A DNA stretch of 64,000 nucleotides from Chloroflexota bacterium (GTDB lineage Bacteria > Chloroflexota > Dehalococcoidia > Lucifugimonadales > UBA2985), in assembly GCA_028877205.1 (NCBI GenBank), contig JAPPHY010000018.1, forward strand, positions 1 to 64,000. The letters are read 5' to 3'. Position numbers and translations under genes: made by a program. Below the pieces are notes generated by a model that was not told where the DNA came from, ran no database searches, and saw only the letters and a list, made by a program, of their open reading frames with translations. Positions 1 to 8,486 of this stretch are shown piece after piece. Positions within the stretch are counted from its first letter, which is position 1. Every line of letters begins with the position of its first letter.

Positions 1-349
1 GCTCGGTGATGGACACCACGCGGATGCCCTTGCGCCGCAGCTGGGCCTTGAAGGCCACGGCGTGCTCCCGCTTGCGGGTGAACCTCGAAAACTTCCAGAC
101 CAAAATCACGTCAAAAGGAGCCTTGGGCTTGCTGCCCTCCTCGATCATCTCCCGGAACTGGGGCCGGTCGGCGACGCGGCCGCTCTCGGCCTCGTCCACG
201 TACTCGCGTGCCACGGAGTAGCCGTTGGCCTTCGCGTACTCCTTGAGAGCCCGTAGCTGGGCGGACACGGACAGGTCCACGTCCTGCCGGTCGCTGGACA
301 CCCTGGCGTAGAGCGCAGCCGGCGTGAGCGGCTGTAGGTGCTTCTTCAT
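1..349 (-). CDS. Serine recombinase (resolvase family), 5' part only
   Basis: This is the N-terminal ~116 residues of a serine recombinase that runs off the left edge of the window, so the large C-terminal DNA-binding part is not visible. The catalytic-domain signatures are clear: 'ALYARVSSDRQD' with the nucleophile Ser in the YxRVSS motif, then 'YVDEAESGR', 'RPQFREMI' and 'VWKFSRFTR'. Such enzymes cut and rejoin DNA through a 5'-phosphoserine intermediate and move integrative elements. The ATG at 347-349 follows an excellent Shine-Dalgarno sequence (AAGGAGGACAAC). The gene starts 11 bp after the RHH gene, so the two are probably co-transcribed. It is likely the integrase or resolvase of the island that fills the left 18 kb, but the element's other end is not in view. 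Confidence 0.85.
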   Translation of the reverse strand, partial: MKKHLQPLTPAALYARVSSDRQDVDLSVSAQLRALKEYAKANGYSVAREYVDEAESGRVADRPQFREMIEEGSKPKAPFDVILVWKFSRFTRKREHAVAFKAQLRRKGIRVVSITE

Positions 350-360
350 GTTGTCCTCCT

Positions 361-588
361 TCATTCCCCCTGCGAATCTTCCTGCTCAGCATGGCGTGCG
401 CGGAGCTTCTCGTACCGAATGGTCCTGAGCCACTCCCGCTCCTCCATGTAGTTGCGAAGGGCCTCGCGGATGAGTTCGCTCATGGTGCGGCCCTCGTCGC
501 GCATCACGTCCTGAACCTGCTCTGCCATCTCAGGGGGCAGGGAGAAGGTGATCGTCTTGGTGTTCCTGATTATGGGCTTGTTAGTCAT
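361..588 (-). CDS. Ribbon-helix-helix (CopG/Arc-type) DNA-binding protein
   Basis: This 75-residue protein has a short beta strand ('TKTITFSLPPEMAEQV') followed by two helices ('DEGRTMSELIREALRNYM'), the layout of ribbon-helix-helix repressors, and a charged C-terminal tail. RHH proteins bind operators as dimers and act as antitoxins, plasmid copy-number regulators or autorepressors. No toxin gene is adjacent. The next gene downstream, 11 bp away on the same strand, is the serine recombinase, so the likeliest role is control of recombinase expression. A TTGACA hexamer lies upstream, but a clear -10 box at the right spacing was not found. Confidence 0.75.
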   Translation of the reverse strand: MTNKPIIRNTKTITFSLPPEMAEQVQDVMRDEGRTMSELIREALRNYMEEREWLRTIRYEKLRARHAEQEDSQGE

Positions 589-666
589 AATCTGTCTTAC
601 TACCTATCATCGCTCATCTCATGCCATGTTGTCAACGAGCCTCTGTCACCGCAGACAAATTCTTCG

Positions 667-1071
667 CTACCCGACCAGGACGCTGGCGGCCAGCAGCCCG
701 AACAGCCCGGCGGCGACCAAGCCAAGGACGAAAGCCGCTCGCCTCATCCTGTCGCGCCCGGCGCGCTCCTTCCGATATGCTTTCTCCAATCCGGCGTTCC
801 GCTCCTTCTCCGATGCAAGCTGGGATTGAAGCAGTGCCACCTGCTCCTCCAACCCCCGAATCCGCTCCCGGGCCACGTCCAGCAATGTACCTTGTGATTT
901 AGCGTTTACGCCGTTCTTCAGCGGGTCGTCGTCCAGCATCACGTATATCCGGTGCCGCCTTCCGTGTCGCTCCCGTCTGGCCTCGATCTCCCCCGATGCG
1001 ATCCGGCGGTCCAGGGTGGACAGGGACACCGCCAGCTCCCGGCAGGCCTCTGCCTTCGTCATCTGTCTCAT
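667..1071 (-). CDS. Helix-turn-helix protein with coiled coil and C-terminal membrane anchor
   Basis: The 134-residue product begins with an excisionase/MerR-like helix-turn-helix ('AEACRELAVSLSTLDRRI', residues 7-24, then a basic wing 'RRERHGRRHRIYV'). It continues with a heptad-rich coiled coil (about 62-95) and ends in a hydrophobic segment ('AAFVLGLVAAGLFGLLAASV') that should span the membrane. The fold order suggests a DNA-binding protein tethered to the inner face of the membrane. Candidate roles are element maintenance, DNA positioning or a one-component membrane regulator. No family name is recognised. The start is supported by a strong AGGAGGAGG just upstream. Direct TTGACG repeats lie 30-70 bp upstream of the start. 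Confidence 0.6.
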   Translation of the reverse strand: MRQMTKAEACRELAVSLSTLDRRIASGEIEARRERHGRRHRIYVMLDDDPLKNGVNAKSQGTLLDVARERIRGLEEQVALLQSQLASEKERNAGLEKAYRKERAGRDRMRRAAFVLGLVAAGLFGLLAASVLVG

Positions 1072-1101
1072 ACTCCTCCTCCTTACTCGTTTTCATCATC
1101 A

Positions 1102-1139
1102 CGTCAACTTGCGTCAACCCTGACACGTCAAATACGTCA
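1102..1139 (-). repeat. Four short direct TTGACG-type repeats
   Basis: On the minus strand TTGACG occurs three times (plus-strand CGTCAA at 1102-1107, 1112-1117 and 1126-1131), with a fourth partial copy (TGACG, 1135-1139), at spacings of 9-14 bp. They sit directly upstream of the membrane-anchored HTH gene. They could be operator half-sites for that HTH protein, or iteron-like sites linked to the replication-relaxation-like gene next door. One copy could also double as a -35 box. Confidence 0.45.
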
Positions 1140-1317
1140 CGGACCCGGCTTCAACGATCTCCACACCCGCTCAGTTGCCCCGCTCTCTATCGGCCGGGTC
1201 GTGGTCTCTGCAACAAGTTGCCACCGATTTCGGCTTTTTGGAGCTGACAGCGTTGGTAAGCGATGACCTAGCTTTGTTTACACGCCCCCTACAGGAAGTA
1301 CCGGAAACGGAGAATCG

Positions 1318-3429
1318 TCATTTTGCAACTGAGGCCAGTGGCACCAGGGGTCTCCGTCCGGCAGGGTGAGGAGGCGGCAGTTGCCATGAGTCACCCAGTA
1401 CCCCACGCTCACCCAGGGTCCGGAGGTTGGACGTGAACAGGATTGGGCGGTTGGAGCCCCCGGCAGCCCGCAGGAAGCTCTCTTCGGCGTCAGGGCCTGG
1501 GAGCACGAACAGCACCAGGGGAGGCAGCCCGCCGTGGTCCCGGTTGGGCCAGCCGCTTCTGAAGTAACGGCGGTAGTTCCCCAGGCGGGTGCGCACCCGC
1601 CTGGGAGTGGTGGCCCGTCGCTCGAACTCCAGCAGGTAGGAGCGGAAGCTGCCTCGGTACGCCAGCTGGAAGGAGGCGTCGGGATGCACAACGTAGTTGG
1701 TCCAGTCCCAGCGATAGCCGACGGAGGAGCGGGACGTGGGCATCAGGTCGAACACCTCGTAGTCGTGGTTGCTGGAACGGGCAGCCTCGGCGCTCAGCAT
1801 GGCGGCAAAGCCGGTGATGGCGTCGTGATGCTCCATCTGGGAGGCGATGGATCGAAGGGCTGTGCCGGCGTAGACCAGCGCTCTGGTGTTGCGGCGACGT
1901 CGCTTCCTAGCGCTCCAGCGTCCCACCACCGGCCCGATGGCGGCCCGGTCACGCTGGGCCAAGCATCTCAGCCCCTCATCGGTGAGGACGTGGCGCTGCC
2001 CTTCTGAACGCACCAGTGAGTGGCCGGCCAGGGAGCTGAGGACCTGGTTGACCCGGCGGCGGGTGACGCCGCCCATCAGCCCGGCCAACTGGTCGGTGGT
2101 GCACAGGGGCCATGCGGCAAGCAGGTCCAGGGCGTCCTTCTCGGCGCCGGTGAGCCGGACGGCCAAGGATGACCTGAGCAGCCCCGACGGCTGAGGCATA
2201 GAGGCACGAAGACGGGTGGTGTAGAGGGTCTCCGGGTCGGGTGTCGGCTCTCTCTCCGAGCCCGGACTGTGCCTCTGGTGCAGCTCGTTTCGGCGCTCCG
2301 CCAAGCGGTCGGTCCAGGCCATGATGGCGTTCAGGGACAAGCTGGAGTCCACATTCACCGGGAGGTCCATCTCCGTGCCCGCCCCGCACTGCTGCCAGAC
2401 TACGCCCCTGTGGTCTCCGGCCAGCAGCTTCCCCTCGGTGGCCACGAAGGTCTTGCGGTGGTGCGTGGGGTCGCCAAGGGTACGGACGGCTCGTCGGTTG
2501 GCCTGGTCGGAGTTGGCCAGCACCAGCGTCACCATGGGGCGTTCATCGTACGACAGGTTCTCCAGGGTCCTCAGGCGGTAGCGCAGGTTGGCCGAGGGCA
2601 GCGTAGGCCCCTGGCGCAGCAGGCCCACCGATCGTCCCCCGGACAGGGTGATCAGCATGTCGTAGGGACCCTGGCGGTAGTGGTCCACCCTCACCGGCTT
2701 TCCCTGGGAGTCGGCGTCGGCGACCATAGCGGCGGCTCTGTAGAGCATCGCAACGGCGTCCAGCCGGTCGGCTAGCAGCTTGAACCACTGTCTGGACACC
2801 GGGTACTCCCGCAGGAAGGTCTCCGTTCCATGTTCGACAATCGCTGCGGCGTCTATGCCCTTCTCCGTGGGGAAGTACCGCAGATGGGGGTGAGGCCCCA
2901 GGACGGTCAGGCTGTGGGACACCGAGTACGCCATGCCCTTCTTCCCCAGCTTGTTCAGCCGGTCTCGGAGGGTGGAGGCCGAGACTCTGCCGAAGCGAGA
3001 CAGTTCGTCCACGGTGGCCAGGGGGGTGGCGCACAGCAGGAGCAGCGTATCCTCTAGTGCCGGGCGTAGAGGGCGGTGTGACGGGGCGGGTTTGGCGACC
3101 GGCCTGCTGGCGAGCACACGCTCGACGGCGGTGACGGCCCAGGTTGCCGCATCCAGAACCTCCACGCTGTCGCCCACGGTGTCCATGACGGCCCGGGGCA
3201 GGGCGCGGCCAGCGTGGCCCCGTCTCAGGAACCTCCAGAGGGTGTGGCGGGATACGCCGAAGGTCTCCGTCGCCTTCCCGATGCCACGCCACAAGACGTA
3301 GGTACTCAGGTATTCACGAATGGCGTCCTCAAGGTCGGGGTCAAGCGGCGCCCTCTTGCTTGGTGTTCTCGTCTCTGGCTCTGCAATGGTCAATCGGCTG
3401 CTCCGTTGCACAATGGTCCAACTTCTCAT
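1318..3429 (-). CDS. Replication-relaxation-like protein (two winged-helix regions, relaxase-accessory type)
   Basis: The 703-residue protein opens with a helix-turn-helix ('GIGKATETFGVSRHTLWRFL'). It then has two separate winged-helix-like regions, each with a 'LxLLxxxPLxTxDxLxxL' helix followed by 'GLxxLxxR'- or 'TEKGI'-like wings (about residues 145-215 and 430-495). Near the C-terminus, 'VVHPDASFQL' followed by 'SYLLEFERR' and 'RLGNYRRYF' matches the pattern of the replication-relaxation family (PD...E core), whose members sit in plasmids and integrative elements of Gram-positive-like bacteria. The probable role is DNA binding during mobilisation or replication of the element. The assignment is by motif layout only, and a plain DNA-binding regulator is possible. 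No good ribosome binding site precedes the ATG; an internal GTG seven codons in is an alternative start. Confidence 0.5.
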   Translation of the reverse strand: MRSWTIVQRSSRLTIAEPETRTPSKRAPLDPDLEDAIREYLSTYVLWRGIGKATETFGVSRHTLWRFLRRGHAGRALPRAVMDTVGDSVEVLDAATWAVTAVERVLASRPVAKPAPSHRPLRPALEDTLLLLCATPLATVDELSRFGRVSASTLRDRLNKLGKKGMAYSVSHSLTVLGPHPHLRYFPTEKGIDAAAIVEHGTETFLREYPVSRQWFKLLADRLDAVAMLYRAAAMVADADSQGKPVRVDHYRQGPYDMLITLSGGRSVGLLRQGPTLPSANLRYRLRTLENLSYDERPMVTLVLANSDQANRRAVRTLGDPTHHRKTFVATEGKLLAGDHRGVVWQQCGAGTEMDLPVNVDSSLSLNAIMAWTDRLAERRNELHQRHSPGSEREPTPDPETLYTTRLRASMPQPSGLLRSSLAVRLTGAEKDALDLLAAWPLCTTDQLAGLMGGVTRRRVNQVLSSLAGHSLVRSEGQRHVLTDEGLRCLAQRDRAAIGPVVGRWSARKRRRRNTRALVYAGTALRSIASQMEHHDAITGFAAMLSAEAARSSNHDYEVFDLMPTSRSSVGYRWDWTNYVVHPDASFQLAYRGSFRSYLLEFERRATTPRRVRTRLGNYRRYFRSGWPNRDHGGLPPLVLFVLPGPDAEESFLRAAGGSNRPILFTSNLRTLGERGVLGDSWQLPPPHPAGRRPLVPLASVAK

Positions 3430-3634
3430 TGTGAACGGGAAATTGCTCGCAAGTAAGGCCTTGCAAGACGTTGTATTCGAAGCAGTTTTGTGGTGTGGGC
3501 GCGAGGGGTTGTGCTCTAGGCACGGCCCAACGTCAAAGTAGGACTATGCACTAGAGCGGCGAGTGAGAGAAACGTTGAAGGCGAAGTCCCTGAGTGCTTC
3601 GAGGAGTCTAAAGGGAGGTCATTGGAGCGGTGAT

Positions 3635-3934
3635 CTACTTCGCTATGTCGTGCTCTCTCCAGTTGGGGACGTGCGCTGTCATAAGCGCCTTGAAGAGCTT
3701 GCCATGGTTCGGCACGCGTAGGTGTAGCAACTCGTGCGCGATCACGAAGTCCTGGAATCCGACATCCTGATTGCCTAAGTCGGTTGAGAGGGTGATTGTG
3801 CCGGCAGTCGAGCATGATCCCCATTTGCGGGTCATATCCCGAATTCGCAGGCGCGGCGCAGGGACGTGGAGGCGCTCCGCCCAATATTCTACTTGTTCCC
3901 GTAGTCCTTCCGACCTGTCGTCACGCCTCGGCAT
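3635..3934 (-). CDS. Short SprT/YgjP-like zinc metallopeptidase linked to type I RM
   Basis: This 99-residue protein carries the YgjP (DUF45/M48-like) core: '[18 protein letters not shown]', then the zinc site H67-E-L-L-H71 and a third ligand candidate H77 in '[10 protein letters not shown]'. Typical YgjP proteins are over 200 residues, so this is a minimal form with only the catalytic half. It overlaps the hsdR stop codon by 14 bp and is the last gene of the hsd operon. YgjP-like genes are recurrent partners of hsdR; a role in turnover of HsdR, or in controlling restriction proteolytically, is an inference. No lesion is visible. Confidence 0.75.
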   Translation of the reverse strand: MPRRDDRSEGLREQVEYWAERLHVPAPRLRIRDMTRKWGSCSTAGTITLSTDLGNQDVGFQDFVIAHELLHLRVPNHGKLFKALMTAHVPNWREHDIAK

Positions 3935-6914
3935 CGGCGTCCCCGCTCAGCAGTATCGCTATGGTCTGGTCCACGATCCGGCCCCGCTCACGGCCCTCCA
4001 CCCTCAACAACGGGTTGTACAGCGAAGTCCTGAGCCGACGTTGCTCGTCAGTGTTCACGGCGGCGTTGGGGAAGCGCTCCGCAAGCGCCTGGGCCTCTTC
4101 TGCGAGTTCCATTGCGTTCACACCGGCGGCTTGGAGGGCAACGTCGTCTTTCAGCGTCCAGTACACCCCGAAAGCTCTTGGAGGGAGTGTGCTGTCCCTT
4201 GCAGCGGCGACAGCGGTCTCCTTCTCCTTGGCCAGAGTCTCCAACATATCCAATGCCGCGAGTCCGGTTGTCGTGCGCGCTTCAAGGTCCTTGAGTACGG
4301 ACTCTGCGCGTTCCTTGAGAGGCCGCAGCACGGACTCCAGCCCCGGCTCGCCCTCCACCTCCGCTTGAAGGCCGCGCACCAGGTTGAACACCTTGGCCTC
4401 GTCGGGCCCGGACTCCTTCCGCAGAGCAGCGAGAGTGCGCAGGTCGAAGGTTACGGACTTGGTGAGGTTGCTCAGACCATGTATCGTCGCCGACTCTTCC
4501 ACGAGCCTCCTGGTCTTGTGAGCCAGATCTGCAACGAAGTCAGGACGGTCGGCGTAGGCGTTGCGGACTACAGCGTAGAGTTGGGTGAGGCGCCTGAAGG
4601 TATCGATGTGGTCGCGCAGCTCAGCAGATGGCGAAAGTATTTCCCAAAGCGCTTCTATCTCTTTATAGGCAGAGAAGAACCCCTTGCGGACATCGGGGTC
4701 GAGAAAGCGCGTGTACACAATCTGCTCCAAGCGTTGGTCTACGCTTTCTCCAGCGGTGGCATAGGCTGCTCGCGCCTCGGCCACTCGGCTGCCGTCCTTG
4801 CTGTCGAGGTAGGTCGCCTTTGCCTCGGCAATCTTGTCCTGGAAGTCGTGCATCAGCAGGTCAAGATCCTCGATCACGCCGCTGACGTCGGAAGAGTCGA
4901 ACTGCAGCGCTTTTCTCAGTTCACGCAGCACGCCAACGAAGTCTACGACCAGTCCGATGGGCTTGCTATGGCCTTCTCCGTCCACGTATGGTCGGTTCAC
5001 TCGCGCGATGGCTTGGAGCAGCACGTGGTCGCGCATCGGCTTATCCATGTACATGCAGTACAGTAGTGGTGCGTCGAAGCCGGTCAGCAGCTTGTCGGTA
5101 ACGATGAGCAGCTTCGGGTCCTCGCTCGCCTTCTTGAACATCAAGCGAACGTCCTTCTCCCGCTCCTCCGAAATCTGAAGCTCGGCGACGAGGGGCCTTT
5201 CCACAACGTCGTTGGCATTCTCCGAGTACACCGGCTCGATCCACTCTGACGGAAGTAGCCTGTCTAATGCTCGCTTGTACTTGGCGCAGGCTTCTCTGTT
5301 GACGCCCACCAGGAACGCCTTGTAGCCCAGCGGTAGCACGTTCTCTTGAAAGTGCTGTGCTACGAATGCGGCCACCTTCTCGATCCGATCGTCGGCGGTG
5401 AGAAAGGTGCGCAACCCCACGGCCCGGTCCAGGACGCGGTTGAGTTCGTCGACGTCGGTGACGCCTTCCAACTCAGCCAAGGCGAAGAACTCCCGGTCGA
5501 GTTGGGCCGCGGGCACCGTCATCTCGCTGGGTGCCATCATGTGCCGGATGGGTAGCGTCGTTTCGTCCTCAATGGACTCGGAAATTGAGTACTTGTCCAG
5601 GTAGCCCTGATCATCGTCGGCCCCGAATATCTTGAAGGTGCCCTCTCCATGTGCCGTTCGTGCGATAGGTGTGCCAGTGAAGCCGACAATTGTCGAGTTG
5701 GGCAGCGCGGCCATGAGGTACGTGCCAAGCTCTCTGGCCACGGAGCGGTGGGCCTCGTCGATGAACACGTAGATGTTGTCTCTAGAGTTGGCGTCCTTCT
5801 CGATTCCATCAAACTTGTGAATCATCGAGATGATCAGCCCTCTCCTATCGGTAGCGAGCAGCTCTCGCAGCGCTTCCTTTGAGCCGGCGCGCCAGACGGC
5901 GATGTCCTGCTGCTGCATCTCGCCCAGTAGCCGCTCGACCCAGCCAGCAAGCTGGCCCTCCAACTCCGTGCGGTCCACCACGACGACCACCGTCGGGTTG
6001 CGGAACTCCTCCTTGGCCTCCAGGATCTGGCGGGCGGCTGTGAGCAGCGTAAAGGTCTTGCCCGCTCCCTGGGTGTGCCAGAGGAGGCCCCGGCGCTTCA
6101 CCGGCTCGGCGCAACGCTCGACGATGCGGTCCACGGCTCGGCGTTGGTGCTGCCGCAGCACGGTTTTGCGCGTCTCGCCGTCCTCGACGTAGAAGAGAAT
6201 CCAGTCCCGCAGCGTGCGCAGGAATTCCATTGGCTCGAAGAAGGACTGGACGGCGAAGCGGTAGCTCTCTTCTTGAGCCTCCTTCCACCGCGCCATGTAA
6301 CGGCGGGACAGGTTCCAGGTGACGCCGTACCAGTAGTCGAGCAGGTGGGTTACGTTGAATAGCTGCGCCGCGCTCGTTAGCTCGGGTGTCTCGATCTCGT
6401 AGCGACGTAGCTGCGTGATGCCCCGCTCGATGGCGTCGGCGTCCGTGGGATTCTTGTGCTCGACGATGGCGACGGGTACGCCGTTGACCACGAACATCAC
6501 GTCGGCACGGTTGCCTTTCCTGGCGGGAGGCTTGAGCCGCCACTCCCAGGTTACTTGCAGGACGTTGGCCGACGTGTCATCGTAGTCGACCAGCCTGACC
6601 TGCCGGTGCCGCTCCTCGGCCTCGTCGTACCACTGCCGCTCGCCCCGCAGCCAGGCCAGCATCTGGCGGTTGCCCTCGATAGTCGGGGGGAGCGCCAGAA
6701 GGTTCTCGACCACTGAGCGGATGGCGCTGTCCGTCATCCAGGGATTGAATCGCCGGAGCGCCCCTTCGACCTCGCTGTGAAACAGCAACCCGGCCTCGCT
6801 CTCTCGCATGGCGAGAGCGTTCGATGGCGACAACGGAGTCCAGCCAACCTCCGCCGCGTGGCGGACCATCGGGAATTGCACGGCTCCTGCTTCGGTTACG
6901 TTGAGTTCAGTCAT
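3921..6914 (-). CDS. hsdR: Type I restriction enzyme R (motor/nuclease) subunit
   Basis: This 997-residue HsdR translocates DNA in the R2M2S complex and cuts unmodified DNA. The N-terminal PD-(D/E)XK nuclease is intact (D138 in 'RADVMFV', then E152-H-K154 in 'IVEHKN'). The helicase motor has Walker A 'TQGAGKT' (281-287), the DEAH box (386-389), motif III 'GFTGTPIA' and a motif VI-like '[10 protein letters not shown]'. A helical C-terminal region should contact HsdM. The gene is full length with no frameshift. It is separated from hsdS and hsdM by three unrelated cargo genes, and its stop overlaps the YgjP-like gene. Confidence 0.95.
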   Translation of the reverse strand: MTELNVTEAGAVQFPMVRHAAEVGWTPLSPSNALAMRESEAGLLFHSEVEGALRRFNPWMTDSAIRSVVENLLALPPTIEGNRQMLAWLRGERQWYDEAEERHRQVRLVDYDDTSANVLQVTWEWRLKPPARKGNRADVMFVVNGVPVAIVEHKNPTDADAIERGITQLRRYEIETPELTSAAQLFNVTHLLDYWYGVTWNLSRRYMARWKEAQEESYRFAVQSFFEPMEFLRTLRDWILFYVEDGETRKTVLRQHQRRAVDRIVERCAEPVKRRGLLWHTQGAGKTFTLLTAARQILEAKEEFRNPTVVVVVDRTELEGQLAGWVERLLGEMQQQDIAVWRAGSKEALRELLATDRRGLIISMIHKFDGIEKDANSRDNIYVFIDEAHRSVARELGTYLMAALPNSTIVGFTGTPIARTAHGEGTFKIFGADDDQGYLDKYSISESIEDETTLPIRHMMAPSEMTVPAAQLDREFFALAELEGVTDVDELNRVLDRAVGLRTFLTADDRIEKVAAFVAQHFQENVLPLGYKAFLVGVNREACAKYKRALDRLLPSEWIEPVYSENANDVVERPLVAELQISEEREKDVRLMFKKASEDPKLLIVTDKLLTGFDAPLLYCMYMDKPMRDHVLLQAIARVNRPYVDGEGHSKPIGLVVDFVGVLRELRKALQFDSSDVSGVIEDLDLLMHDFQDKIAEAKATYLDSKDGSRVAEARAAYATAGESVDQRLEQIVYTRFLDPDVRKGFFSAYKEIEALWEILSPSAELRDHIDTFRRLTQLYAVVRNAYADRPDFVADLAHKTRRLVEESATIHGLSNLTKSVTFDLRTLAALRKESGPDEAKVFNLVRGLQAEVEGEPGLESVLRPLKERAESVLKDLEARTTTGLAALDMLETLAKEKETAVAAARDSTLPPRAFGVYWTLKDDVALQAAGVNAMELAEEAQALAERFPNAAVNTDEQRRLRTSLYNPLLRVEGRERGRIVDQTIAILLSGDADAEA

Positions 6915-6979
6915 AACTAGCGCTTGATGCTCTGGAGTGTCGGTCGATGTGGTTCCCCATCGCGTCCCTATAGATCCCT

Positions 6980-7067
6980 ATCGCGCATCCATCTCGCACC
7001 TTGAATCCTGCTTGATGACGCCTGTATCGCGCACCTATCTCGCACCATCGCGCACCTATCTCGCACC
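6980..7067 (-). repeat. Three copies of a 21-bp repeat at the AlbA_2 3' end
   Basis: A 21-bp unit (plus strand 'atcgcgcacc' + 'tatctcgcacc') occurs at 6980-7000 (two mismatches), 7026-7046 and 7047-7067; the last two are perfect and in tandem. Each unit is itself two imperfect ~10-bp halves on the minus strand (GGTGCGAGAT / GGTGCGCGAT). The repeat overlaps the last codons and stop (TAG) of the AlbA_2 gene and fills much of the gap before hsdR. Confidence 0.8.
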
Positions 7068-8420
7068 CTCCACACGTTGCCATCGAGTCAATGGTCCGCG
7101 AGCCATGGACATGACTAGGCCGCTGTCTCGTAACTCCTCCAGCGTCGTTCGTACTTGACGTTCGCTGACGCCGGAACCTAAGCCGGCGTGAATCTCGCGA
7201 CGCGTCAATCCCTCGTCCGCGCCGTCCAGAAGGGCGAGTATCATCTCGCGCCTTCCTTCAGGTTCGCTTACGTCTCTGGTGATGCGGTGCCGGACGAACT
7301 GGCTATGTCGGAATCGCACTGTGACGGTCCCACCGTCATCCTCGATCTCCGGGGCTGGGAGCCCCGCCTTGCGCGCCATGTCTGCCATCCTCAACGTTCC
7401 GCTGCCCCACTCCTCGATGACCCCACTACGGTAGAAGGTGCGGGCGATTAGGGGGTTCCAGGGCCGCGACTCGTGCGGAGCGAACAGCTTCTCCGGTGTA
7501 AGGCCGAAGTGCAGGGGACCGGAGGAGGTAATCTCCAAGCGGTCGTCGTAGACCGCTATGCCGACCGAGCCGCTGCCAATGGAGTAGTCGCGGTGACACA
7601 GTGCGTTCGCAAGGGCCTCTCGTATGGCCAGGTTAGGGTATAGAGGCTCGTCTCCTAGGAACTCAGTAGCGTTCCAGAGGAGCCTGAAGGCGTTGCCATT
7701 GAATTGGCGATTGATTAGGAACTCCGTTCGATCTGTCCCACGAAATCGGGCGACGCGCAGCAGGCACTGCGGCATCTCGAACTCCAGCCGCTCAGTCTTT
7801 CCGAACAGCACGGCCGCTGCCCGAAGCAACACTCCCTCGTGAAGAAGACCGAGTCCTCGAACCACATCAGCAAGATCACCTGAATTAGGAGGTGCCTCTA
7901 GGCGGCCTCTCCGAACCGCCATTCTTACGGTTCGGAGAATCTCCGTCCTGTCGAGGTCATCGACCGACCACCCGGAGGCGGGCTGGTTCTCCCAACGTTG
8001 CTCGCTGTGCATCCGCTCGAAGAGCATCCGGTTGTACTCGTCCGCTGACATGGCCAGCGTGGTGTTCCCTACGCGGCGGTAGGCTTTGCCACGGTAGCTA
8101 TACGGCCTTGATGCTCCCTGACCAGTGCTGACTACAACGAGTTCACGCCCGGCGCCTACGGGGACTCGTTCCACCGCGGGAAAGGCTGGAGGATCGATCT
8201 GCCGAAGCTCGGTGCCCATTTCCTCAATGGTGCGCTCGCTGACCTGCTGCCCCACCACTGTCCCATCTGGCCGCACACCGAACAGCACTCTCCCGCCGCG
8301 TTGGTTCAGGAAAGCGCACACTGTCATGGAAGCCTCGCGGCGCGTGCCGGTCGTCTCCTTGAACTCCAGAGTCTCGGATTCGCCGGAGGCGGTCAGTAAT
8401 TGTATTTCTTGGAGTGTCAC
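7056..8420 (-). CDS. AlbA_2/Schlafen-type putative ATP-binding regulator, embedded in the hsd operon
   Basis: The 454-residue protein starts with an AlbA_2 domain (about 5-125: 'ASGESETLEFKET', 'CAFLNQRGGRVLFGV'), found in Schlafen-related proteins. A middle region follows, then a GHKL/HATPase_c_4-like segment ('EALANALCHRDYS', 'EITSSGPLHFGLTPEKLF', 'RSGVIEEWGSGTLRM'), and a C-terminal winged helix ('LTRREIHAGLGSGVSERQV'). Such genes are frequent between hsd genes and are often annotated as RecG-like helicases or transcriptional regulators, though they have no helicase motor. Their function is undefined; regulation or a defence role are both possible. The ATG is followed 2.1 kb upstream by a truncated paralogue of the same N-terminus. 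Confidence 0.8.
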   Translation of the reverse strand: MTLQEIQLLTASGESETLEFKETTGTRREASMTVCAFLNQRGGRVLFGVRPDGTVVGQQVSERTIEEMGTELRQIDPPAFPAVERVPVGAGRELVVVSTGQGASRPYSYRGKAYRRVGNTTLAMSADEYNRMLFERMHSEQRWENQPASGWSVDDLDRTEILRTVRMAVRRGRLEAPPNSGDLADVVRGLGLLHEGVLLRAAAVLFGKTERLEFEMPQCLLRVARFRGTDRTEFLINRQFNGNAFRLLWNATEFLGDEPLYPNLAIREALANALCHRDYSIGSGSVGIAVYDDRLEITSSGPLHFGLTPEKLFAPHESRPWNPLIARTFYRSGVIEEWGSGTLRMADMARKAGLPAPEIEDDGGTVTVRFRHSQFVRHRITRDVSEPEGRREMILALLDGADEGLTRREIHAGLGSGVSERQVRTTLEELRDSGLVMSMARGPLTRWQRVEGAR

Positions 8421-8486
8421 GACGAAGCTCTGTCAGTTCCTATCCTTAGAACGTCAAAACCCGTGCCTCATTGACGCATTTTCCGA

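Noticed and set aside
3516-3884. 122-codon minus-strand frame overlapping the YgjP-like gene
   Set aside because: The other frame carries the zinc-protease motif; this one is Arg/Ala/Pro-rich without motif.
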